A stretch of DNA of 63,338 bases. Origin: Actinoallomurus sp045806665 (GTDB taxonomy: Bacteria; Actinomycetota; Actinomycetes; Streptosporangiales; Streptosporangiaceae). Both the position numbers and the translations under genes were made by a program. The notes under the pieces are model-generated. The model was given only the letters and a program-made list of their open reading frames with translations. It had not been told where the DNA came from and did no database searches. Location of the stretch: NCBI GenBank assembly GCA_045806665.1, contig JBJMIW010000372.1, forward strand, positions 1 through 63,338, read 5' to 3'. Position 1 is the stretch's first letter. Every line of letters starts with the position of its first letter. This document shows positions 7,022-13,663 of the stretch, in pieces.

Positions 7022-8164
7022 GTGCGGCGCGAGATCTTCACCGACGAGCACGAGGCCTTCCGCGACATGGTGCGGTCGTTCATCACCAAGGAGATCGAGC
7101 CGTTCCACGAACAGTGGGAGAAGGACGGTCTCGTCTCCCGCGACGTCTGGCTGGCCGCCGGACGGCAGGGGCTGCTCGGTATCGACATCGACGAGGAGTA
7201 CGGCGGCGGAGGCGACCCCGACTACCGCTACTACGTTGTCCTCAACGAGGAGCTGGCCCGCGCCGGGATCCACGGCCCCGGCTTCGCGGTGCACAACGAC
7301 ATCAACGGCGCCTACCTGAACCGGCTGGCCACCCAGGAGCAGAAACGTCGCTGGCTGCCCGGTTACTGCTCCGGCGAGCTGATCACGGCGATCGCCATGA
7401 CCGAGCCGGCCGCAGGCTCCGACCTGCAGGGCATCCGCACCACCGCCGTACGGGACGGCGGCGACTACGTCCTCAACGGGCAGAAGACCTTCATCTCGAA
7501 CGGCATCCTGTCCGACCTGGTGATCGTCGTCGCACGGACCGACCCGGACGCCGGGCACCAGGGCATCAGCCTCCTCGTGGTCGAGCGCGGTATGAAGGGC
7601 TTCGAGCGCGGCCGCAACCTCGACAAGATCGGCATGCACGCCCAGGACACCGCGGAGCTCTACTTCGAGGACGTCCGGGTGCCCCGGGAGAACCTCCTTG
7701 GTGAGGAGGGGCAGGGCTTCATCCACCTGATGCAGAACCTCCCGAGGGAGCGGGTGTCGATCGGCGTCGGCGCGCTGGCGGGCGCGGAGCGCGCGTTCGA
7801 GCAGACCTTGGAGTACTGCAAGACCCGCGAGGCGTTCGGCCGGCCGATCGGGCGCTTCCAGCACAACCGCTTCACGCTGGCCGAGATCAAGACCGAGCTG
7901 ACGGTCGCCCGCGCCTTCACTGACCGCTGCATCACCGAGCACACCGCCGGACGCCTCGGTGCGGAGGAGGCCTCGATGCTCAAGTGGTGGAACACCGAGC
8001 TGTGCAACCGCGTCATCGACCGCTGCCTGCAGCTGCACGGCGGGTACGGCTACATGGCCGAGTACCCGATCGCCAAGGCGTACCTCGACGCGCGCATCCA
8101 GACGATCTACGGCGGCACCACGGAGATCATGAAGGAGATCATCGGCCGCGGCCTCGGCGTGTAG
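7022..8164 (+). CDS. Acyl-CoA dehydrogenase
   Basis: A 380-residue flavoenzyme starting at GTG 7022 after GAGGCCGAGG. The N-terminal helical domain is followed by the FAD/substrate motif TAIAMTEPAAGSDLQGIRT near residue 130, the beta-domain NGQKTFISNG near 163, and the C-terminal domain with CKTREAFGRPIGRFQ near 270 and LQLHGGYGYMAEYPI near 340. It ends in the usual IYGGTTEIMKEIIGR. The catalytic-base position fits the short/medium-chain Glu-near-the-end type (GGTTEI). It oxidises acyl-CoA to 2-enoyl-CoA and passes electrons to ETF. The upstream palindrome is shared with the crotonase at 3682. Confidence 0.93.
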   Translation: MRREIFTDEHEAFRDMVRSFITKEIEPFHEQWEKDGLVSRDVWLAAGRQGLLGIDIDEEYGGGGDPDYRYYVVLNEELARAGIHGPGFAVHNDINGAYLNRLATQEQKRRWLPGYCSGELITAIAMTEPAAGSDLQGIRTTAVRDGGDYVLNGQKTFISNGILSDLVIVVARTDPDAGHQGISLLVVERGMKGFERGRNLDKIGMHAQDTAELYFEDVRVPRENLLGEEGQGFIHLMQNLPRERVSIGVGALAGAERAFEQTLEYCKTREAFGRPIGRFQHNRFTLAEIKTELTVARAFTDRCITEHTAGRLGAEEASMLKWWNTELCNRVIDRCLQLHGGYGYMAEYPIAKAYLDARIQTIYGGTTEIMKEIIGRGLGV

Positions 8165-8282
8165 GCCCCCGCGCCGTCGTACGGTCTCCGAAGCCGTCCA
8201 GCCGGTCCGGTTCCGCCGTCGGCCGCCCGGCCCCCGCTCCGCTGGGCCGCGGACCACGCCGGCCTGATCCAGCCGGTCAGTC

Positions 8283-9107
8283 TCAGTGGATCAGAATCCG
8301 GCCCGCGGGCGCCTGGGCGTCCTTGGTCCAGCCGTCGTGGCCCTGCGCCGACCGCCAGTGCCGGCCGGCGTAGCGCACCTCACGGATGCCGTACGGCTGG
8401 GCGTGCGCCACCATCCAGATCGCCATCGTCCATCCGCTGCGTGAGTTCGCGGCGGTCATCCCGTCGCCGGTGTCCTTCCGCTTGAGCGTCTTGCGCAGCA
8501 GGTCGAGGGCCTGCTGGGGCTGGACCTGCTTCTTGCGCTTGTTCGGTGGATACCAGCAGCGCACGGCGCCGGGCACGCGCCCGGTGTAGGCCGCGGCCAT
8601 GATGCGCGCGTCCTCCTCGTGCTTGGCGTACGCCTTGCCATCGGCGCTGCGCTGGACCTTCTGCGCCGCCTCGTGGACGGGCAGGCCGCTGTAGTCCTTG
8701 ACCTTGACGAGGGCGCTGAAGAACCGGTTGGCGGCGTACGCCGGATCCTTGAGCTGGGTGGCCGTTCCCCATCCCTGCGACGGACGCTGCTGAAAGAGGC
8801 CGACGGAGTCCCGGTCGCCACTCTCGAGGTTGCGCAGATGCGACTCCTGCAGCGCCGTCGCGTACGCGATGACGACGGCCTCTTCGGGGAGCTTCTTGCG
8901 CAGCGCCACCGCGGCGATGGTCGCGGCGTTGCCGGCCTGGTCGAGGTCGAGCGGCACGACCCCGGTGCTCGTCCGTGCCTCGCAGTTGGTGCCGTGGAGG
9001 TACGGGCGGAAGTGGACGTACAACGCCGCCCCGCCGCCAACGATGACCAGCGTGGTGACCAACGCGATGATGCCGAGCCGCAGCCGCCTCGCACTCGTCC
9101 GACTCAC
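8283..9107 (-). CDS. Membrane-anchored protein with lysozyme/lytic-transglycosylase-like segment
   Basis: One transmembrane helix near the N-terminus (IIALVTTLVIVGGGAALYV) precedes an extracytoplasmic domain. Within it, AVVIAYATALQESHLRNLES then GDRDSVGLFQQRPSQGWG resembles the lysozyme-like core, where the Glu of ALQES would be catalytic. It is convergent with the acyl-CoA dehydrogenase and divergent from dapD, among other wall genes. I prefer GTG 9107 (VSRTSARRL), which leaves room for the dapD promoter. ATG 9146 would add 13 residues. I infer peptidoglycan cleavage or binding, as a secreted or membrane-tethered enzyme. Confidence 0.75.
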   Translation of the reverse strand: MSRTSARRLRLGIIALVTTLVIVGGGAALYVHFRPYLHGTNCEARTSTGVVPLDLDQAGNAATIAAVALRKKLPEEAVVIAYATALQESHLRNLESGDRDSVGLFQQRPSQGWGTATQLKDPAYAANRFFSALVKVKDYSGLPVHEAAQKVQRSADGKAYAKHEEDARIMAAAYTGRVPGAVRCWYPPNKRKKQVQPQQALDLLRKTLKRKDTGDGMTAANSRSGWTMAIWMVAHAQPYGIREVRYAGRHWRSAQGHDGWTKDAQAPAGRILIH

Positions 9108-9165
9108 GGGCACGAAGGTACCCGTTCCGTGCACCCTGCCGAACATCCGCCGGTGGCGCCGCCGA

Positions 9166-9171
9166 TATCCT
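9166..9171 (+). promoter_or_regulatory. Likely -10 element of a leaderless dapD transcript
   Basis: TATCCT lies seven bases before ATG 9179 and no ribosome-binding site is present, which places the expected transcription start at or next to the initiation codon. Confidence 0.5.
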
Positions 9172-9178
9172 CACCGGC

Positions 9179-10015
9179 ATGACCGACACGTTCACCAGTC
9201 CGATCTCCAGCGCCATCGATGAGCTGTGGGAGCGCCGGGCCGAGCTGAGCCCTCAGGACACCGACGCCCGATCCGCCATCGTGGCCGCCGTCGACTTGAT
9301 CGACGCCGGGCGGGCACGCGTGGCGTTCATCGACGAGGCCACCGACGAGGTGATCGTCGACGAGCGCGCCAAGCGGGCGATCCTCCTCAGCTTCAAGGTG
9401 CTGGATATGGTGCGCGCGCAGGTGGGCGACTTCTACTACCACGACCGGATTCCGCTGAAGACCCGTCTCGACGGGGTGCGCGTGGTGCCCGGCGCCATCG
9501 CCCGGTGGGGGTCCTACCTCGCGCCGGGCGTGGTCCTCATGCCGTCCTTCACGAACATCGGCGCCTACGTCGACTCGGGCACGATGGTCGACACGTGGGC
9601 GACGGTCGGGTCCTGCGCGCAGATCGGCAAGAACGTCCACCTGTCCGGTGGCGTCGGCATCGGCGGTGTGCTGGAGCCGCCGAACGCCAAGCCCGTCGTC
9701 ATCGAGGACGAGGCCATGATCGGCAGCCGCTCGATGATCGTCGAGGGCGCCCGCGTGGGCAAGGGCGCGGTCGTCGGCTCCGGGACGAACCTCTCCGCCT
9801 CGATGCCGGTCATCGACGTGGAGACCGGCGAGGAGCTGGGCCGCGGCCGTATCCCCGACTGGTGTGTCGCCGTCGGCGGTACGCGGCTGAAGGAGTTCCC
9901 CGGCGGCACGTTCGGGATGCCCGCCGTCCTGGTGATCAAGCGTCTCGAGCCGGGCGTGCGCCACGACAAGTCGCAGCTCAACGACGTCCTGCGCGACCAC
10001 GGTCTGAGCGCCTGA
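9179..10015 (+). CDS. dapD: 2,3,4,5-tetrahydropyridine-2,6-dicarboxylate N-succinyltransferase
   Basis: A 278-residue protein of the actinobacterial DapD type. The N-terminal part is alpha/beta. The middle is a left-handed beta-helix with hexapeptide turns (VLMPSFTNIGAYVDSGTMVD, VGSCAQIGKNVHLSGGVGIG), and an extended loop holds GGVLEPPNAKPVVIEDEAMIG. It succinylates tetrahydrodipicolinate with succinyl-CoA, the first committed step of the succinylase branch in the cytoplasm. ATG 9179 has no Shine-Dalgarno and appears leaderless. A strong hairpin terminator follows at 10069-10102. Confidence 0.95.
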   Translation: MTDTFTSPISSAIDELWERRAELSPQDTDARSAIVAAVDLIDAGRARVAFIDEATDEVIVDERAKRAILLSFKVLDMVRAQVGDFYYHDRIPLKTRLDGVRVVPGAIARWGSYLAPGVVLMPSFTNIGAYVDSGTMVDTWATVGSCAQIGKNVHLSGGVGIGGVLEPPNAKPVVIEDEAMIGSRSMIVEGARVGKGAVVGSGTNLSASMPVIDVETGEELGRGRIPDWCVAVGGTRLKEFPGGTFGMPAVLVIKRLEPGVRHDKSQLNDVLRDHGLSA

Positions 10016-10068
10016 CTGCGCGCTCAGGGGCCGGGTGACGGCCCGTCGCGGCGGGTCGATGAGACGGC

Positions 10069-10102
10069 GAAGGCGCCGGGACCGCACGGTCCCGGCGCCT
10101 TC
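10069..10102. terminator. Bidirectional hairpin terminator between dapD and the GH25 gene
   Basis: A perfect 15-bp stem (GAAGGCGCCGGGACC, loop GCAC, and its complement) lies between two convergent genes, 54 bases past the dapD stop and 13 bases past the GH25 stop. There is no long T tract, as is usual in actinobacteria. Confidence 0.85.
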
Positions 10103-10114
10103 ATCGGTCGGGGA

Positions 10115-10948
10115 TCAGGTGTTGTTGGCGAGGGCGAGCAGGCGCGTCGAGTCGCCGTTGAAGGTGTCCTGGTCACCCGGGAAGGTGCCGCTGCTGGCGT
10201 ACTGCCAGAAGGTGTAGAAGCTCCAGCCGTACGGCAGGGTGCCCGCCGAGCTGGAGTACCGCGCGATCCAGAGCGGGCTGTTGCTCGCGAAGGTCGCGTC
10301 GTTGTTGCCGGTGCAGCTCGACCACCAGTCGAGGGTGGTGTAGATGACCGCCCACCGGCTGGTCTTGGCGTGGTACTCGTTGAGGAACGCGTGGATCCAG
10401 CTCCGCATCGAGGCCTGGCTGAGTCCGTAGCAGGTGGCGCCGTACGGGTTGTACTCGATGTCGAGCGCGCCCGGCAGCGTGTGGTTGTCGCGGGACCAGC
10501 CACCGCCGTGGGCGGCGAAGTAGTCGGCCTGCGCCGCGCCGCTCGAGGTGTTCGGCGTGGCGAAGTGGTAGGCGCCCCGGATCAGGCCGACGTTGTAGGA
10601 CCCGACGTACTGCTGCGAGAAGTACGGGTTCTGGTACGACGTGCCCTCGGTGGCCTTGACGTAGGCGAACTTGGCGCCGTTGCTCTTCACCGAACTCCAG
10701 TTGACGTTGCCCTGGTAGCTCGCGACGTCCAGGCCGGGGAGCCCGGCGACCATCGGGCTGACGGTGCCGCCGCCGGAGCCGCTACGGGCGGCCAGGCCCG
10801 AGCCGGCGTGGTCCTTGTCGGGGTGGGTGACGGGGTTGGCCGACGCGCCGGCCGCGGGGGCGGCGGCGAGGACGCCGCCGGCGACGGTCAGCGCGGCGAA
10901 CGCCGTGCTGAGCCTGCGGACGATGCGGTTACGGGATGACGTTGCCAC
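10115..10948 (-). CDS. Secreted GH25 family lysozyme (N,O-diacetylmuramidase)
   Basis: A 277-residue protein starting at GTG 10948 with an excellent ribosome-binding site (AGGAGGAAT). A signal peptide (MATSSRNRIVRRLSTAFAAL, then an Ala-rich core and an AAPAAGASA cleavage region) is followed by a short linker. The GH25 barrel begins at LPGLDVASYQGNVNW (catalytic Asp), continues through FAYVKATEGTSY, LIRGAYHFATPN and GALDIEYNPYG (DxE pair), and ends with SFYTFWQYASSG. Such enzymes hydrolyse the beta-1,4 bond between MurNAc and GlcNAc outside the cell. It lies 83 bases downstream of a wall amidase and may be cotranscribed with it. Confidence 0.93.
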   Translation of the reverse strand: MATSSRNRIVRRLSTAFAALTVAGGVLAAAPAAGASANPVTHPDKDHAGSGLAARSGSGGGTVSPMVAGLPGLDVASYQGNVNWSSVKSNGAKFAYVKATEGTSYQNPYFSQQYVGSYNVGLIRGAYHFATPNTSSGAAQADYFAAHGGGWSRDNHTLPGALDIEYNPYGATCYGLSQASMRSWIHAFLNEYHAKTSRWAVIYTTLDWWSSCTGNNDATFASNSPLWIARYSSSAGTLPYGWSFYTFWQYASSGTFPGDQDTFNGDSTRLLALANNT

Positions 10949-11031
10949 GGATTCCTCCTGGGGGTGGGAGTGGCGGGGGTGGACAGGTCGTCCGGGTGTG
11001 GACTCGGGCCGGTGACGGTGGGGATCGCCCG

Positions 11032-11853
11032 TCACGGGCGGGGTTCGGCGGCACCAACGGCGGGGCCGTGGTCGCCGAGGAAGCGAGGTCCGGGCAGGCC
11101 GGATCGCGTGACGGAGGCGGCGCGCGCGGCGAACGGGCGGCCGAGCGCGGTCGCGACGTCCGACCGCAGCTTGGGGAGCTGGGCGTAGAGCGCGTCGCCG
11201 GGGCACTGGGTGGGGTTGTAGTCGCGGTGGCCGACGATCGCGGTGGACGGGGACAGCCCGTAGACGTCGCAGAGCCAGGCGAGGGTCTGGACGAGGGAGT
11301 TCCAGAGGGCGGTGGGCGGGAGCTCGGTCGTGTAGGTGCCCTCGTTCTCGATGCCGAGGGTGTGGCCGTTCTCATTGGCGCACTGGGCGCCCATGACGTT
11401 CGCGCCCTTGCCGATGGCCTCGATCGAGCGGTTGCGGCCCTCCATGACGTAGCCGCCGCGGCTGATGGTCAGCTGCTGGCCGGTGTCGCTCCAGCCGTTG
11501 GTGTCCATGTGGAGGTTCTGGCAGTCGCGGGACAGCTGGAAGGCGTGGGTGAGGGAGTAGTCGGTCGAGTTGGGGAAGGCCATGTGGTGCACGATCAGGT
11601 GATCGGGCGCCTTGATGATCGTGGCCGGTGACGTCGGGGGCCGCGCTCCCCACTCGGCCCGCGTGTAGATGCGAGGCTTGGTGTAGGCGCCGGCGGCGCG
11701 CGGCCGGGTCAGGTCGACGGCGCCGATGAGGGCGGCGCCGCCGGCGACGGCGGCCGCCCGCATGAGCAGGTCGCGGCGGCCGAGGGCGGTCGCCGTCCGG
11801 CTGTCGGGTGGGGCGGCCGTCTGCGGGGTCAGGTGGGCGGGAGTGTCGTGCAT
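11032..11853 (-). CDS. Tat-exported N-acetylmuramoyl-L-alanine amidase (PGRP/amidase_2 type)
   Basis: A 273-residue protein from ATG 11853. The N-terminus has a twin-arginine signal (ALGRRDLLMRAAAVAGGAAL). The PGRP-like domain begins with RAEWGARPPTS. Zinc ligands are visible in LIVHHMAF, in the histidine of IVGHRDYNPTQCPG and in its cysteine. The tyrosine and the GIENEGTYTTE segment also match amidase_2. It cleaves the amide between MurNAc and the stem peptide in the wall. Upstream lies an A/T-rich leader with two GGA-type near-palindromes. The long C-terminal tail after ALGRPF has no recognised domain. Confidence 0.92.
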   Translation of the reverse strand: MHDTPAHLTPQTAAPPDSRTATALGRRDLLMRAAAVAGGAALIGAVDLTRPRAAGAYTKPRIYTRAEWGARPPTSPATIIKAPDHLIVHHMAFPNSTDYSLTHAFQLSRDCQNLHMDTNGWSDTGQQLTISRGGYVMEGRNRSIEAIGKGANVMGAQCANENGHTLGIENEGTYTTELPPTALWNSLVQTLAWLCDVYGLSPSTAIVGHRDYNPTQCPGDALYAQLPKLRSDVATALGRPFAARAASVTRSGLPGPRFLGDHGPAVGAAEPRP

Positions 11854-11902
11854 GGCGGGGAGGTCCTTCCGGCGGGGGTCGAAGGGCTATCCGCTCCTGA
11901 CA

Positions 11903-11948
11903 GGTAAATATCCAACATGTAGAGCGTCAGATAAGTGGAAAATTCTCC
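11903..11948. promoter_or_regulatory. A/T-rich regulatory segment with two GGN4-6CC near-palindromes before the amidase
   Basis: GGAAAATTCTCC at 11937-11948 and GGTAAATATCC at 11903-11913 share the form GGWAAAT-x-TCC and are about 24 bases apart, in an unusually A/T-rich pocket between the divergent amidase and dapE. A CTGAC/GTCAG inverted pair lies between or beside them. This could be an operator for the wall-hydrolase unit. The regulator is not identifiable. Confidence 0.35.
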
Positions 11949-12055
11949 TAATATCGCCGTCTTCGTTGGCAGGTCGCCGCGTCCTCCCAGCTCAGGGCGC
12001 ACCAATGGAGGTCACGGGAGCGGGGAGCGCTGGCCGGATCCGGGCATCCCTGGCG

Positions 12056-12061
12056 TAGGCT
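12056..12061 (+). promoter_or_regulatory. Likely -10 element of a leaderless dapE transcript
   Basis: TAGGCT ends eight bases before ATG 12070. No Shine-Dalgarno sequence is present in the intervening CAGGCCCC. Confidence 0.45.
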
Positions 12062-12069
12062 CAGGCCCC

Positions 12070-13125
12070 ATGTGGCTTGATCTGACCCAGGACGTCGCCT
12101 CCCTCACCGCGGCGATCGTCGACATCGAATCAGTGAGCGGGAACGAGAAGGTCCTCGCCGACGCCGTCGAGGAGGCGCTGCGCGCCCTGCCCCACCTGTC
12201 CGTCGAGCGGGACGGTGACACGGTGATCGCGCGGACCTCCCAGGGCCGGAGCGAGCGGGTCGTGATCGCCGGGCATCTCGACACGGTCCCGGTCAACCAC
12301 AACCTCCCCTCCCGCGTGGAGGGCGACCGCCTGTACGGCTGCGGGACCGGCGACATGAAGGCGGGCGTCGCCGTGCAGCTCAAGCTGGCCACGATCCCGG
12401 AGACCACCCGGGACGTCACGTACTTCTTCTACGAGTGCGAAGAGGTCGATGAGTCCCGGAACGGCCTCAAGCGCATCGGCCTGACCCGCCCGGAGCTGCT
12501 GCAGGCCGACTTCGCGGTCCTGATGGAGCCGTCCGGCGGAATCGTCGAGGGCGGCTGCCAGGGGACCATCCGCGTCGAGGTCAAGGTCCCCGGGGAACGG
12601 GCGCACAGCGCGCGGTCCTGGATGGGGTCGAACGCCATCCACCAGGCCGGCGCGGTGCTCGACATCCTGCGGATCTACGAGCCGGAGCGCCCGGTCGTCG
12701 ACGGCCTGGAGTTCCACGAGGGGCTGAACGCGGTGTTCATCCGGGGCGGCGTCGCGGGCAACGTGATCCCCGACGAGTGCGTCATCACGATCAACTACCG
12801 CTTCGCGCCCGACAAGTCCCTGGCCGACGCGGAGGCGTACCTCCGGGAGCTGTTCGACGGCTACGAGGTGACCGTGGTCGACGGCGCTCCCGGCGCGCGT
12901 CCGGGCCTGACGGATCCGGTCGCGGCGGCGTTCACTGAGGCCACCGGCGGCGAGGCGCGGGCCAAGTTCGGCTGGACCGACGTGGCGAGGTTCTCCGAGC
13001 TGGGCATTCCGGCTGTGAACTATGGCCCTGGCGAGCCCAGCCTGTCGCACACCCGTCACGAGTACGTCGAGATTCCGCGTATCTTCACCAGCGAGGAGCG
13101 GATGCGGGCCTGGCTCACGACCTGA
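12070..13125 (+). CDS. dapE: Succinyl-diaminopimelate desuccinylase
   Basis: A 351-residue M20 metallopeptidase. I chose ATG 12070 (MWLDLTQDVASL), which fits the family; the open frame extends further upstream without support. Metal-site motifs are VVIAGHLDTVPVN near residue 70 (His, Asp), YGCGTGDMKAGV near 97, and FYECEEVDE near 122 (catalytic Glu pair). The C-terminal metal histidine is in SLSHTRHEYVEI. The lid domain contains GERAHSARSWMGSNA. It hydrolyses N-succinyl-LL-diaminopimelate, the step after DapC. The gene end is followed by decayed repeats of its own stop region. Confidence 0.94.
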   Translation: MWLDLTQDVASLTAAIVDIESVSGNEKVLADAVEEALRALPHLSVERDGDTVIARTSQGRSERVVIAGHLDTVPVNHNLPSRVEGDRLYGCGTGDMKAGVAVQLKLATIPETTRDVTYFFYECEEVDESRNGLKRIGLTRPELLQADFAVLMEPSGGIVEGGCQGTIRVEVKVPGERAHSARSWMGSNAIHQAGAVLDILRIYEPERPVVDGLEFHEGLNAVFIRGGVAGNVIPDECVITINYRFAPDKSLADAEAYLRELFDGYEVTVVDGAPGARPGLTDPVAAAFTEATGGEARAKFGWTDVARFSELGIPAVNYGPGEPSLSHTRHEYVEIPRIFTSEERMRAWLTT

Positions 13126-13215
13126 GGCGCGCCGGCTCGGACGCGCGGCTCAGAACCTGACCGGTGCCGTGACGACGTGAGCGGTGCGGCTCACGATCTG
13201 AGCGGCGCCCGGCCC
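13105..13215. repeat. Decayed tandem copies of the dapE stop region
   Basis: The end of dapE reads GGCTCACGACCTGAGGCGC. Downstream come CGGCTCAGAACCTGACCGGTGC (near 13147), a shorter GTGACGACGTGAGCGGTGC (near 13168) and GGCTCACGATCTGAGCGGCGC (near 13190). Every copy contains a TGA in the same relative place. The interval between dapE and the MerR gene holds nothing else. Confidence 0.65.
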
Positions 13216-13252
13216 TGACTCCGGAGCGGCATCGACGCGGGAGGGTGGCCTC

Positions 13253-13648
13253 ATGGGCCAGGTTCTGGCTGACGGACTGACGATCGCGGAGGCGGCCGAG
13301 CGCACCGGCGTCTCCACCCACACCCTGCGCTACTACGAGCGCATCGGCGCGTTCCGGGAGCCGCCGGAGCGTGACGCCAACGGGCACCGCCGCTACACCG
13401 AGCGCGACCTGTCCTGGATCACGCTGCTCACCCGCCTGCGCGCGACCGGGATGCCCATCGCGACGATCCTGCGCTACGCCCAGCTGGCACGGGAGGGCAA
13501 CGGAACGGCCGCCGACCGCAAGGCGCTGCTCATCGCCCACCGCGCCGAGGTGGCCGCGCGCATCGACGAGCTGCAGCAGGACCTGGAGCTCATCGATCAC
13601 AAGATCAACGTGTACGACGAGATCGACCGCACCCGTTTCGGCCGGTGA
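13253..13648 (+). CDS. MerR family transcriptional regulator
   Basis: A 131-residue protein from ATG 13253. A winged helix-turn-helix occupies residues about 8-75, with the typical LTIAEAAERTGVSTHTLRYY followed by ERIG and HRRYTERDL. The rest is a coiled dimerisation helix (ELQQDLELIDHKINVYDE). No metal-binding cysteine cluster follows the helix, so this is the short SoxR/YfmP-like class that senses small molecules or stress rather than heavy metals. It ends 15 bases from the convergent deacetylase/glycosyltransferase gene. Its target is unknown. Confidence 0.9.
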   Translation: MGQVLADGLTIAEAAERTGVSTHTLRYYERIGAFREPPERDANGHRRYTERDLSWITLLTRLRATGMPIATILRYAQLAREGNGTAADRKALLIAHRAEVAARIDELQQDLELIDHKINVYDEIDRTRFGR

Positions 13649-13663
13649 CCGTACCGCAGGTTG

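Noticed and set aside
6850..7704. Long plus-strand frame overlapping the acyl-CoA dehydrogenase
   Set aside because: It is out of frame with the dehydrogenase. Only its first few codons belong to the TetR remnant.
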